Source: Candidatus Sulfotelmatobacter sp. (GTDB lineage: Bacteria; Acidobacteriota; Terriglobia; Terriglobales; Acidobacteriaceae). Taken from it: a stretch of 40,992 bases of DNA. The stretch is from positions 1-40,992 of the forward strand of contig JASHPH010000419.1 in assembly GCA_030038255.1 (NCBI GenBank). Direction: 5' to 3'. The stretch's first letter is position 1, and each line of letters starts with the position of its first letter. Position numbers and translations under genes: made by a program. Positions 28,819-36,780 of this stretch are shown in pieces. A model generated the notes under the pieces. That model saw only the letters and a program-made list of their open reading frames with translations, did not search any database and was not told the origin of the DNA.

Positions 28819-28980
28819 ATGGAAGATCGGGCCCCTGTCGTCTCTCCTACCGAGCAGTCTTCTGCATCCACCAAACATCACGAAGCCCGCGGCGCGTGGG
28901 TACTCACCGCCTATGGCATTTGCGGTCTGGCGCTGTTCGGGGTTCTCGCCTACTTTTTCTCGGACTTCATCGCCCATTAG
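28819..28980 (+). CDS. Small membrane protein (53 aa), unknown function
   Basis: ATG 28819 is preceded by GGGAGG (28805-28810) at 8-nt spacing, a strong Shine-Dalgarno signal; an open frame from 28768 is less likely. The product has a polar N-terminal half (MEDRAPVVSPTEQSSAS) and one membrane helix (WVLTAYGICGLALFGVLAYF), ending FSDFIAH. No family is recognised. It precedes purM by 170 nt and has an upstream CRP-type operator, so expression may depend on energy or redox state. The strong start signal and typical helix support it as a real gene. Confidence 0.7.
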   Translation: MEDRAPVVSPTEQSSASTKHHEARGAWVLTAYGICGLALFGVLAYFFSDFIAH

Positions 28981-29066
28981 TCCGGGCTGCGCAGTGGCGA
29001 GCGGGCTTGTGCGCGCGCGGCGCCGCCAGAGGTGTGCAGTGCGCAAGAGGGCTCCTGCGAACGTGC

Positions 29067-29072
29067 TACAAT
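29067..29072 (+). promoter_or_regulatory. Candidate -10 box of purM-purN
   Basis: TACAAT, about 78 nt upstream of GTG 29151. No convincing -35 hexamer. Confidence 0.3.
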
Positions 29073-29150
29073 GAGCGGCCTTAGGAACATTTGTCGCTTC
29101 GCCCGGCGCTGTCCCCACGCAACGACGAACAACACAGGAAAGAAGAATCT

Positions 29151-30203
29151 GTGGCCAAGCCCCCCACCAGCCCCACACCCGTCACTTACGCCGACGCGGG
29201 CGTGGACATCAGCCGTGCCAACCGCACCAAGCAGCGCATTAAATATCTCGCCCATAAGACCTTCACCAAGGGCGTGCTGAGCGAGATTGGCGGCTTCGGC
29301 GGAGTGTTCGCCGTGGACAAGGCGAAATACACCGACCCGCTGTTGGTGTCGAGCGTGGACGGCGTGGGCACAAAGCTGAAGGTCGCCTTCGAAATGAAGC
29401 TGCACTCCACTGTGGGCGCCGATCTGGTGAACCACTGCGTCAACGACATCGCGGTGCAGGGCGCGGCGCCGCTGTTTTTTATGGACTACCTGGCGACGGG
29501 CAAGTTGGAGCCGAGCGTTGCGGAGCAGATTGTCGAGGGCATTGCCGACGCCTGCAAGCACAACGGCTGCGCGCTGATCGGAGGCGAGACTGCCGAGATG
29601 CCCGGGTTTTATCCCGACGGCGAATACGACCTGGCCGGATTTATTGTGGGCGTGGTCGAGCGCGACCGCATCATCACCGGCAAAGATGTGCAGATCGGAG
29701 ACATCATCCTCGGGCTCGCGTCGAATGGCCTGCACACCAACGGATATTCGCTCGCACGCAAGCTTTTGTTTGAGGTGGCGCATTATTCGCCGGAGACGTA
29801 CGTCAACGAGATCAAGAACAAAGTCGGCAACGAGCTCATGCGCACGCACAGGAGCTACTGGCCAGTTTTAAAGAAGCTGATTGACGCGCAATGCGTGACG
29901 GCTCTGGCGCACATTACCGGCGGCGGCATCACGGAAAATCTGCCGCGCGTGCTGCCGCGCGGAACGGCGGCGGCAATCGAGTTGGGATCGTGGACCGTGC
30001 CGCCCATCTTCGAACACCTGCAGCAGTTGGGCAACGTTCCGCAGGACGAGATGCTGCGCACCTTCAACATGGGCCTGGGCATGCTACTCGTTGTTCCGAC
30101 CGCGAAGTTCAAGAAAGCGCAAACCGTGCTGGAGCGTGTGGGTGAGAAAGCCTTCACGATTGGCCGCATCGTCAAGGGCGAGCGCAAGGTCATCTACAGC
30201 TGA
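29151..30203 (+). CDS. purM: Phosphoribosylformylglycinamidine cyclo-ligase (AIR synthetase)
   Basis: Closes FGAM to AIR with ATP, step 5 of purine synthesis, in the cytosol. The product is about 350 aa, the usual length. Family motifs are TYADAGVDI at the start, GFGGVFAVDK, DLVNHCVNDIAVQGAAPLFF, ALIGGETAEMPGFY and LVANGLHTNGYS-like LASNGLHTNGYSLARKL. GTG 29151 (protein beginning VAKPPTSP) is preferred because AGGAAAGAAG lies just upstream; the frame is open from 29091. Two bases separate its stop from purN, so the two are a transcriptional pair. Confidence 0.97.
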   Translation: MAKPPTSPTPVTYADAGVDISRANRTKQRIKYLAHKTFTKGVLSEIGGFGGVFAVDKAKYTDPLLVSSVDGVGTKLKVAFEMKLHSTVGADLVNHCVNDIAVQGAAPLFFMDYLATGKLEPSVAEQIVEGIADACKHNGCALIGGETAEMPGFYPDGEYDLAGFIVGVVERDRIITGKDVQIGDIILGLASNGLHTNGYSLARKLLFEVAHYSPETYVNEIKNKVGNELMRTHRSYWPVLKKLIDAQCVTALAHITGGGITENLPRVLPRGTAAAIELGSWTVPPIFEHLQQLGNVPQDEMLRTFNMGLGMLLVVPTAKFKKAQTVLERVGEKAFTIGRIVKGERKVIYS

Positions 30204-30205
30204 GC

Positions 30206-30811
30206 ATGCATTCCCTCGGCATTCTTCTCTCCGGACGCGGCTCGAATTTCGTCGCCATCGCAAACAGCATTGACGCAGGCCGCATTCCCGACGCCCGAAT
30301 CTCCGTTGTCATCTCAAACAGGGCTGATGCACCGGGGATCGCGACTGCCCGCCAGCGCGGATTGAACGCGCTCGTGATTCCGTCGAAAGGCAAGGCCCGC
30401 GAGGAGCACGACCGCGAAGTTGTCGCTGCGTTGAAGCAGCACAAAGTGGATCTAGTCTGCCTGGCGGGATACATGCGCCTGCTCTCGCCGTGGTTTGTGC
30501 AGCAATTTCCGCAGCGCATTCTCAATATTCATCCATCGCTCCTGCCGGCGTTTCCGGGACTGGAAGCGCAGGAGCAGGCATTTGCCTATGGCGTGAAGAT
30601 TTCCGGCTGCACGGTGCACTTCGTGGACGAGGAGCTCGATCACGGAGCAATCATCGTGCAGAAAGCCGTGGCCGTGCTCGACACTGACGACGAGCACACG
30701 CTGGCCGCGCGCATCCTGGAGCAGGAGCACATCGCTTACACGGAAGCGATCAACGTTGTGCTGCAGGGAAAATTCAACGTAGTTGGAAGACGGCTCGTGA
30801 CGACTCCCTAG
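30206..30811 (+). CDS. purN: Phosphoribosylglycinamide formyltransferase
   Basis: Transfers a formyl group from 10-formyl-THF to GAR, step 3 of purine synthesis. At 201 aa it is the normal length. The catalytic residues Asn107, His109 (NIHPSLLPAFPG) and Asp145 (ELDHGAI) align with E. coli Asn106, His108 and Asp144. The N-terminal phosphate loop is LLSGRGSNF. It follows purM directly. Its TAG stop shares the palindrome CTAG with the stop of the convergent acetyltransferase gene. Confidence 0.97.
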   Translation: MHSLGILLSGRGSNFVAIANSIDAGRIPDARISVVISNRADAPGIATARQRGLNALVIPSKGKAREEHDREVVAALKQHKVDLVCLAGYMRLLSPWFVQQFPQRILNIHPSLLPAFPGLEAQEQAFAYGVKISGCTVHFVDEELDHGAIIVQKAVAVLDTDDEHTLAARILEQEHIAYTEAINVVLQGKFNVVGRRLVTTP

Positions 30812-31359
30812 ATTTCCTTCGCCATCTTCACGATGGGCAACGATTCACCGTTGCCAAGCGGGGCCCACTGCTTCTCAACTTCTGCGTAACCCATGGCGCG
30901 ATAAAACGGCACGCCGCTGAGCGTTGCTCCCATTTCGAGGCGCGTGAAGCCGGCGGCAATAGCGGCCTTTTCACAGGCTTCGAGAATCATGGTTCCAATC
31001 CCCCGCCGCGCCCAGTCCGGATGAACGAAGAACGCGCGTATTTTGGCGGCATCGCGCGAAGGGTCGAGCAGCGAGTCTTCGCGGCCGGAAAACTGATCGC
31101 CGCCATACAAAGTTTTGCGCTTGCTCCATCCGCCGCACGCGACAATTGCTGATTCCTTCGTTCCCGGCTCGCCGGCTTCTACGGCAAAATAGGTTCCGTC
31201 CGCGATCAGCTGGCTGTCCACGCCGTACACGCTGGCGAGCGCGCCCTCGATCTGCGCCGGAGAGTAATCCCGCGCCTGCAATCCGCGCACAGACGCCTCG
31301 ATGACTTCTTTCAGTCGAGGGATATCGTCCGGCACGGCCTTACGCAGGCGCAGATTCAT
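30808..31359 (-). CDS. GNAT-family N-acetyltransferase
   Basis: A 183-aa GNAT-fold enzyme that transfers an acetyl group from acetyl-CoA. The acetyl-CoA loop is visible as HPDWARRGIGTMILEACEKAA, preceded by the beta-strand IRAFFVHP. The substrate is unknown. A TAGAAT box (31371-31366, minus strand) lies 6 nt before ATG 31359, so the transcript is probably leaderless. It shares a 61-bp divergent promoter region with tyrS. Confidence 0.9.
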   Translation of the reverse strand: MNLRLRKAVPDDIPRLKEVIEASVRGLQARDYSPAQIEGALASVYGVDSQLIADGTYFAVEAGEPGTKESAIVACGGWSKRKTLYGGDQFSGREDSLLDPSRDAAKIRAFFVHPDWARRGIGTMILEACEKAAIAAGFTRLEMGATLSGVPFYRAMGYAEVEKQWAPLGNGESLPIVKMAKEI

Positions 31360-31365
31360 GGCGAC

Positions 31366-31371
31366 ATTCTA
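31366..31371 (-). promoter_or_regulatory. Candidate -10 box, leaderless acetyltransferase transcript
   Basis: TAGAAT on the minus strand ends 6 nt before ATG 31359; no Shine-Dalgarno sequence fits between. Confidence 0.4.
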
Positions 31372-31404
31372 GCGGCCGGATTCGGCCTTTCGCAGCACGT
31401 TCCT

Positions 31405-31410
31405 TATAAT
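31405..31410 (+). promoter_or_regulatory. Candidate -10 box, leaderless tyrS transcript
   Basis: An exact TATAAT ends 10 nt before ATG 31421. It overlaps the alternative ATG at 31409, so that ATG would be outside the transcript. Confidence 0.5.
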
Positions 31411-31420
31411 GTCCTTTCTC

Positions 31421-32755
31421 ATGTCAGCCTTCAAACCGGTAGACGACCAAATTACTTATCTCATGAAGGGTGCGGCGGAGATCATCCGCGAGGCCGACCT
31501 GCGCGCCAAGCTCGAAAAGTCGCGCGCCACGGGCAAGCCGCTGCGCGTGAAACTCGGCATGGACCCGACCGCTCCCGACCTGCACCTCGGCCATACGGTC
31601 GTGCTGCGCAAGCTGAAACATTTTCAGGATCTCGGCCACACGGCGATTTTCTTGATCGGCGATTTCACGGGCATGATCGGCGATCCTAGCGGGCGTTCGG
31701 TAACGCGACCGCCGCTGAGCCGCGAGCAGATCGAGCAGAATGCCGAGACGTACAAGGCGCAGGTGTTCAAGATTCTCGATCCGAAGAAAACGGTCATCGA
31801 CTTCAACCGCCGCTGGTTCGGCCCGATGAGCACCGATGATTTTGTGCGGCTGGCGGCAAAGTACACGGTTTCGCAGCTGCTCGAGCGCGAGGACTTTCAC
31901 AAGCGCTTCCAGGAGGAGAAGCCGATTTCTGTGCACGAACTGCTGTATCCGCTGGTACAGGGCTACGACTCGGTCGCGCTTGAGGCGGACGTGGAACTGG
32001 GCGGCACAGATCAGAAGTTCAATTTGCTGGTCGGCCGCGAACTGCAGCGCGCTTACGGACAGGAGTCGCAGGTCGTGCTGACCACGCCGATTCTCGAAGG
32101 CCTCGACGGCGTGCAGAAAATGTCGAAGTCGCTGGGGAATGCGATCGGCATCCACGAGCCTCCGCTCGAGATGTACGGCAAGATCATGAGCATCTCCGAT
32201 GAAATGATGTGGCGCTATTACGAGTTGCTGACGGATGTGCAGGTCGCTGAGATTGAAAAAATGAAGCGGGAAGCACACCCGATGCAGGCGAAGAAAGACC
32301 TGGCGCGGCGGATCGTGACGGATTTTCATTCCGCGGAGGCGGCGGCGAAGGCTGGAGAGGACTGGGCTAAGCAGTTTCAGAAGGACGAGGTGCCGGAGAA
32401 TCTGGCGCCTGTTGCTGTTGAGGCGGCTGCTTTAGGTCTAACTCAGATTCAGGCTGGAGCCGTTCAACCCGAGCCCGGGGAGGAACGGGCACGATATGGG
32501 ACCGCGGCGGGGCCCTTGGACGTTCACTTCCTTCAAGACCACTACTCGAACTTCTTCTTCGTTGTGAAGATCGACAAGTTGCTCGCTGAGGCTGGGCTGG
32601 CCGAATCGGCAAGTGATGGAGCCCGGAAAATCAAGCAGCGGGCCGTGCGCATCGGTAGCGATCAGATAGACAAGTTCAAGCTCGCACTGCCTCGCATACC
32701 TTACCAACTGACAATTAAGGTCGGTCGCCTCCTGAAAGAGATCCGAATTGCGTAA
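31421..32755 (+). CDS. tyrS: Tyrosyl-tRNA synthetase
   Basis: Charges tRNA-Tyr in the cytosol. The product has 444 aa from ATG 31421. Class I signatures are present: a HIGH-type motif in [20 protein letters not shown] and KMSKSLGN ([10 protein letters not shown]). [15 protein letters not shown] is the tyrosine/ATP-pocket strand. An S4 RNA-binding domain ([20 protein letters not shown]) ends the protein. The linker between catalytic and S4 domains (about 32420-32560) is some 25-30 residues longer than I expect for the family, is Ala/Gly/Pro-rich at first, and may be an insertion. The ATG at 31409 is inside the -10 box and is rejected. Confidence 0.95.
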   Translation: MSAFKPVDDQITYLMKGAAEIIREADLRAKLEKSRATGKPLRVKLGMDPTAPDLHLGHTVVLRKLKHFQDLGHTAIFLIGDFTGMIGDPSGRSVTRPPLSREQIEQNAETYKAQVFKILDPKKTVIDFNRRWFGPMSTDDFVRLAAKYTVSQLLEREDFHKRFQEEKPISVHELLYPLVQGYDSVALEADVELGGTDQKFNLLVGRELQRAYGQESQVVLTTPILEGLDGVQKMSKSLGNAIGIHEPPLEMYGKIMSISDEMMWRYYELLTDVQVAEIEKMKREAHPMQAKKDLARRIVTDFHSAEAAAKAGEDWAKQFQKDEVPENLAPVAVEAAALGLTQIQAGAVQPEPGEERARYGTAAGPLDVHFLQDHYSNFFFVVKIDKLLAEAGLAESASDGARKIKQRAVRIGSDQIDKFKLALPRIPYQLTIKVGRLLKEIRIA

Positions 32756-32804
32756 TCATTAATCTCTATCTCCCGGATGAATTCTGCTACCCTCATCCCC
32801 GCAC

Positions 32805-33749
32805 ATGCGCGCGGCGGCGATTCTCGGGCTGGGATGTTCTCCGCGGGACCTTGCGCCCTTTCAGGCGGACGAGAACCAGTTGCAGAAAATTGAATGGCGC
32901 ATGGGCTTGCCTGCCGCGGGCGACGAAGCGGACGTAATTCTGCTGCTAGGCGGCGACGGCACCATTCATCGCCATCTCGGGCCGCTGGTCGGGCTGGGAT
33001 TGCCGGTTCTGGTGGTGCCTGCGGGAAGCGGCAACGACTTTGCCCGCGCGCTGGGCCTCGATAGCGTGCGCGACTCGCTCAACGCGTGGCGAAAATTCTG
33101 CGGTGGCTCGGGAAATGTGCGCGAGCTCGATCTGGGCGTGGTCGTTTCTCTGAACAGCACGGCTACGAACAGCGCGGATATGTACGGCAACTTCACAAGC
33201 AGAGAGGGCGGGGCGCCCGCGCGACACAGTACGTATTTTGCCTGCGTCGCGGGCGTGGGCCTCGACACCGAAGTTGCCCGGCGCGCCAACCAGCTGCCAC
33301 GCTGGCTACGCGGTCACGGCGGATATGCGCTCAGCCTGGCCCCGACCATCTTCCGCTTCGCCCCCTTGCCGATGAAGATTCTCACGGCCAGCGACGCAGA
33401 AACTCAGAGCTGGACTGCAAAGAGCGACCAGCCCACGCTGCTCGCCGCGTTTGCCAACGCGCCTATCTACGGCGACGGAATGAGAATCGCGCCGCGCGCG
33501 AAGATGGACGACGGCCTGCTCGATGTGTGCATCGTTGGCGGAGTGAATCCCGTCAAGCTTTTCTGCATGTTTCCGACGGTGTATTTTGGGCTGCATTTGA
33601 AGATCCGCGACGTTAGCTATTTCCACTCCCCGCGCGTGCGTATCGAGACCGAGCATCCCGTCGACGTGTATGCCGATGGCGAATTTGTCTGCCAAACGCC
33701 GGTCGAAATCAGAGTGCAGAAGGCTGCGCTGAAAGTGATCGTGCCATAA
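32805..33749 (+). CDS. Diacylglycerol/sphingolipid-kinase family lipid kinase
   Basis: A 314-aa DAGK-catalytic-domain protein (YegS/DgkB type) that phosphorylates a lipid at the membrane face. The nucleotide-binding motif is GGDGT at 49-53 and the second conserved loop is AGSGNDFARALG. The C-terminal beta domain shows YGDGMRIAPRAKMDDGLLDV, a family signature, and near the end DVYADGEFV. The exact lipid is not determined. It starts 49 nt after tyrS. A weak TACCCT box (32788-32793) sits 11 nt before the ATG. Confidence 0.92.
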   Translation: MRAAAILGLGCSPRDLAPFQADENQLQKIEWRMGLPAAGDEADVILLLGGDGTIHRHLGPLVGLGLPVLVVPAGSGNDFARALGLDSVRDSLNAWRKFCGGSGNVRELDLGVVVSLNSTATNSADMYGNFTSREGGAPARHSTYFACVAGVGLDTEVARRANQLPRWLRGHGGYALSLAPTIFRFAPLPMKILTASDAETQSWTAKSDQPTLLAAFANAPIYGDGMRIAPRAKMDDGLLDVCIVGGVNPVKLFCMFPTVYFGLHLKIRDVSYFHSPRVRIETEHPVDVYADGEFVCQTPVEIRVQKAALKVIVP

Positions 33750-33754
33750 ACCCC

Positions 33755-33800
33755 GTCGAGCTTCGCTCAAGCCGGACGGGTCGAAGACCCGTCCCCACAC
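33755..33800. repeat. Composite palindromic unit between the lipid kinase and sppA
   Basis: GTCGAGCTTCGCTCAAG (33755-33771) then GGACGGGTC-GAA-GACCCGTCC (33774-33794, perfect 9-bp arms) then CCACAC. It has the same two-part plan as 13039-13084 and 13089-13136, but a different stem sequence. Confidence 0.8.
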
Positions 33801-33851
33801 AGTCCTTGCATACTCGCATGTAGGCTTTACATTCTCCTTCCGATCTGGTGC

Positions 33852-33857
33852 TAAACT
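33852..33857 (+). promoter_or_regulatory. Candidate -10 box, leaderless sppA transcript
   Basis: TAAACT ends 6 nt before ATG 33864, with no room for a Shine-Dalgarno sequence. Confidence 0.35.
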
Positions 33858-33863
33858 TTTCTC

Positions 33864-34778
33864 ATGTCTGAAGGACGCTCGCGCACCTGGCTGTGGGTTC
33901 TGATCGGAGGAGGAGCTTTCTTCCTCTTCGTGCTGGCGGTGTTTACGATGGTGTACCTTACGCTGCACGCGGGCGGGGGCGAGACCACGAGCATAACCAG
34001 CTTCGGCGACCGCATCGGCGTGGTCGATCTCAGCGGCGTGATCCTTTCGCCACAGCCGGTCGTCGACCAGCTGAAGAAATTCGCCGACGATTCCTCGATC
34101 AAGGCGATCATCCTCCACGTGAATTCACCCGGCGGAGGCGTGGCAGCGTCGGAAGAAATTTACCGGGAAGTCAAGCGCATCCACACGGAGAAGAAAAAGA
34201 AAATCGTAGTTTCGATCGAGACGGTCGGGGCCAGCGGCGCGTATTACGTGGCCTCGGCGTCCGACAAGATTTTTGCCGACCAGGGCAGCATTGTGGGTTC
34301 GATCGGCGTGATTGCGCAGTGGTTTAACTACGGCGACCTGCTGAAGTGGGCCAAGCTGAAAGACGTGGTGATCAAGACCGGCGAGTTCAAGGACACGGGC
34401 AACCCCGCGCGAGACCTCACTCCGGCCGAGCAGGCCTACATGCAGGAGTTGATCGACAACATGTTCGGGCAGTTCGTCAAGGCGGTGGCGGACGGGCGCA
34501 GCCTGAAGTACGACGACGTGAAATCCATGGCCAACGGCAAAGTCTGGACCGGCGAGCAGGCCAAGAACCTGAAGCTGATCGACACGATCGGCGACTTCCA
34601 AAGTGCAGTGGACGACACGGCCAAGTCCGTTGGCATCAAGGGTGAGCCCACGCTGGTGCGTCCTGAGAAGGAACGCAAGACGCTGCTCGATCTGCTGCTC
34701 GGGGATGTTTCCCAATATCTTCCCACCCGCGAGAAGTTGATGGAGCAGCAGGTGGGATTTTATTATCTGTGGAAATAA
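33864..34778 (+). CDS. sppA: Signal peptide peptidase SppA (short, S49 family)
   Basis: A 304-aa membrane-anchored serine protease that degrades cleaved signal peptides at the outer face of the inner membrane. It has one N-terminal helix (WLWVLIGGGAFFLFVLAVFTMVYL). The catalytic Ser124 is in VGASGAYYVAS and Lys176 in GEFKDTGNP, the Ser/Lys dyad of the short Gram-positive-like form. VNSPGGGVAASEEIY forms the oxyanion region. It is followed by the HU gene after about 200 nt. Confidence 0.93.
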   Translation: MSEGRSRTWLWVLIGGGAFFLFVLAVFTMVYLTLHAGGGETTSITSFGDRIGVVDLSGVILSPQPVVDQLKKFADDSSIKAIILHVNSPGGGVAASEEIYREVKRIHTEKKKKIVVSIETVGASGAYYVASASDKIFADQGSIVGSIGVIAQWFNYGDLLKWAKLKDVVIKTGEFKDTGNPARDLTPAEQAYMQELIDNMFGQFVKAVADGRSLKYDDVKSMANGKVWTGEQAKNLKLIDTIGDFQSAVDDTAKSVGIKGEPTLVRPEKERKTLLDLLLGDVSQYLPTREKLMEQQVGFYYLWK

Positions 34779-34979
34779 GGGATTGACCATCCGGCTCGGG
34801 CGAAATCTCTCTGCAGGGCGCATACACCCCGTAACTTGCATCCAACCCCTGAAATTTGAGAAGGTTATGAGAGTTAAAGCCGGATTTCGCCAGGCCGCGA
34901 AACCCCGCAGGCGCTCAATTTTCGCGGAGCAATCTCGTTGCGAGTGTCGATTCCGGACAAGAAAGGGACTAAGGGACTT

Positions 34980-35309
34980 ATGACCAAGGCCGATCTGATT
35001 GACGAAGTGTCGCGTTTGGCAGAACTTACGCGGAAAGACAGCGAAGTGATCGTGGAAACGATCTTCGACAGCGTGGTGCGCTCGCTGCGTGCCGGCGACA
35101 AGATTGAGATCCGCGGCTTTGGCAGTTTTCGTACGCGCCAGCGCAAGCCCCGCGTGGGGCGCAATCCGAAGACCGGTGAGCGCGTCGACGTCCCCGCCAA
35201 GAAGATTCCTTTCTTCAAGCCCAGCAAGGAGTTGAAGGATCTGGTGAACGAGACGACTCCGGCCGCGGCTCCCGCTTCTGCGCCACCAGCGAGTTCGGCA
35301 CCCGCGTAA
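34980..35309 (+). CDS. HU/IHF-family DNA-binding protein
   Basis: A 109-aa histone-like protein that binds and bends DNA as a dimer. It begins MTKADLIDEVSRLAEL and carries the HU arm GRNPKTGERVDVPAKKIPFF and the core GDKIEIRGFGSFRTRQRKPR, closest to the IHF/HimA side of the family. The C-terminus has an extra Ala/Pro/Ser tail of about 17 residues (PAAAPASAPPASSAPA) that plain HU lacks. ATG 34980 is preceded by AAGGGA; the frame is open from 34938 but lacks HU homology there. It is convergent with the decayed gene at 35324. Confidence 0.95.
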   Translation: MTKADLIDEVSRLAELTRKDSEVIVETIFDSVVRSLRAGDKIEIRGFGSFRTRQRKPRVGRNPKTGERVDVPAKKIPFFKPSKELKDLVNETTPAAAPASAPPASSAPA

Positions 35310-35323
35310 GCGCTGGGTAGAGC

Positions 35324-35638
35324 TTACTTCTCTGCCTGACCCGAATCGCGTTTCGGCCGCATCCAGCGATTTGGTCCGAGGCCCAGCACGACTCCCCAGC
35401 TTGCGATCAATAGGAACGTAAGGATTCTGGGCCATTTCAAGTCGGCGATGAGAACGATGAGGTAAGCCTCGCCGATGATGAAAGTGATCCCCTAGAGCAG
35501 AATCAAGACCAGCATTCGCGGCGTCACGCTGCTTTTCGGCAAACATCAGAGCGCGAACCAGCTCACGAAGACGACGGCAAAGCAGCAAGCGGCAAGTAAG
35601 GTGCCGCGCAACGCACTCCATGCAGCCGCGGCGGTCAT
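35324..35638 (-). pseudogene. Decayed small membrane-protein gene with two in-frame stops
   Basis: From ATG 35638 (GGAG upstream) one frame reads MTAAAAWSALRGTLLAACC and a hydrophobic segment to TGA at 35548-35546, then SSVTPRMLVLILL to TAG at 35494-35492, then FIIGEAYLIVLIADLKW, a further hydrophobic segment LTFLLIASWGVVLGLG, and a basic end to TAA at 35326-35324. All pieces are in a single frame, three to four membrane helices long in total, about 104 codons. This continuity across two stops indicates a gene recently lost by point mutation. The original function is unknown. An overlapping 498-codon open frame in another phase is rejected as a shadow. Confidence 0.6.
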
Positions 35639-35711
35639 GGCTCCATCATAGCTTCACTCGGCAATTCCCCTGGCGAGTCTGCTCGGCTGCGCAGCGTCTT
35701 GCCGTTCTCAG

Positions 35712-36632
35712 TCAGCCCCGGATTCCAGCCACGCCCATCATCCGCCCGGTCTTGCCCTTCTCGGCGCGATAGGAAAAAAGCAGTTCCGGATGGCAGTTCG
35801 TGCAGAGCGGAGACGCTTCTATATTTTTCGCCGGGACTCCGACGGCCAGAAGCTGCTGGCGGTTGGCCTCGACCAGATCAAGGAAGATCTTCGGCGGCAG
35901 CTCGCCGTGACCCGGAGCGCGCGCCGTAAGAAACAGCAGAGGATATTTTTCCCGCACCGGATCCGATTCCTTCACCTCGCGAAACAGTTTGGCCGCGTAG
36001 GCAAATTGCGATTCGAACTTGGTACGCACCTCTTCGCCCACTGTGTAGCAGCAACCGTGAATCCCTGGCCCCATCGCGGCTTTCAGATCGCGCGGATGGC
36101 TGCCAAAGTGACGGAACATTTCGCCCACACCTTTTTCCACGATGCGCTTCACCGTGCCGCGCCAACCCGCGTGAAACACGCCGACAGCGCGGTGTTTCGT
36201 GTCGGCCAGAATGATCGGAAGACAATCCGCAGTCTGGACTACTAGCAGCAGGCCCGGAGCGGAGGTCAGCAGGCCATCTCCGACCAGAGGTGCTTCGGAA
36301 CCCGATTCCACGCGATGAATGATATCGGAATGAATCTGGCGGAGCGTGATCAGCTGCCAGGCAACCGTTTCATGTAGGGACAGCCGCCCTCGGCTGTGCG
36401 GTCGAGCGAAGCTCGACCGCAATGCCTGCAGAAATGCCGCCCGGTTACGTTCGACCGCGGCGCCGGAATCATCCTTCGTGAATCCGAGATTGAGATCGCC
36501 TTTTCCATATACACGGGAGAATCCCCCAGCGCGCGTGGAGAATCCATGCACGAGCCAGGACAGCGCGACCAACTTGTCAGCGCGAAGAACATTCAACTTG
36601 TCGATTGATTTCCGGCGAGCCCGAGTGACCAC
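35712..36632 (-). CDS. pgeF: Peptidoglycan editing factor PgeF / YfiH (purine nucleoside phosphorylase fold)
   Basis: A 306-aa member of the former multicopper-oxidase-laccase family, now known as PgeF (YfiH). It prevents wrong amino acids in cell-wall precursors and has nucleoside phosphorylase activity in homologues. Zinc-site motifs are visible: VQTADCLPI (Cys), FHAGWRGTV (His) and LRQIHSDI (His). GPGIHGCCYTVGEEV is a family signature. About residues 71-88 (RSSFARPHSRGRLSLHE) are encoded by a palindromic repeat at 36371-36420 and lengthen a loop before the first zinc ligand. It starts at GTG 36632; TAACAT (36644-36639, minus strand) is 6 nt upstream, so the transcript is probably leaderless. 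Confidence 0.93.
   Translation of the reverse strand: MVTRARRKSIDKLNVLRADKLVALSWLVHGFSTRAGGFSRVYGKGDLNLGFTKDDSGAAVERNRAAFLQALRSSFARPHSRGRLSLHETVAWQLITLRQIHSDIIHRVESGSEAPLVGDGLLTSAPGLLLVVQTADCLPIILADTKHRAVGVFHAGWRGTVKRIVEKGVGEMFRHFGSHPRDLKAAMGPGIHGCCYTVGEEVRTKFESQFAYAAKLFREVKESDPVREKYPLLFLTARAPGHGELPPKIFLDLVEANRQQLLAVGVPAKNIEASPLCTNCHPELLFSYRAEKGKTGRMMGVAGIRG
36371..36420. repeat. Composite palindromic unit inside pgeF
   Basis: From left: CATGTAGGGACAGCCG, CCCT, CGGCTGTGC, then GGTCGAGCGAAGCTCGACC. It matches the reverse complement of 13089-13135 with only a few base differences and, read in the pgeF direction, has the same order of parts as that copy. It stays in frame within pgeF. Confidence 0.9.
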
Positions 36633-36638
36633 GCTTTC

Positions 36639-36644
36639 ATGTTA
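36639..36644 (-). promoter_or_regulatory. Candidate -10 box, leaderless pgeF transcript
   Basis: TAACAT (4/6) on the minus strand ends 6 nt before GTG 36632. Confidence 0.3.
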
Positions 36645-36698
36645 CAGGAACGTGATGTTCCGAGCGGGCACTCATTCGAGAGAGGCGGCGCGCCGTTC

Positions 36699-36764
36699 CC
36701 TCAGCGGCTAAAGCCTGCATCGTTGTGCCTGCGAGCGGCACGACTAAAGTCGTGCCCTTCCCAA
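36699..36764. repeat. Composite palindromic repeat between the esterase and pgeF genes
   Basis: CCTCAGCGGCTAAAGCC (36699-36715) then GGCACGACT-AA-AGTCGTGCC (36737-36756, perfect 9-bp arms) then CTTCCC. Relative to the copies at 1864 and 15367 the stem changes G-C to A-T on both sides, keeping pairing. Confidence 0.85.
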
Positions 36765-36780
36765 ACGCTGGGAAAGCCTG

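Noticed and set aside
30808-30811. Shared CTAG of the purN and acetyltransferase stop codons as a regulatory site
   Set aside because: A four-base tail-to-tail overlap is common by chance in compact genomes.
34125-35621. 498-codon minus-strand frame across sppA and HU
   Set aside because: It is antisense to two solid genes and overlaps the decayed gene in another phase; no domain recognisable.
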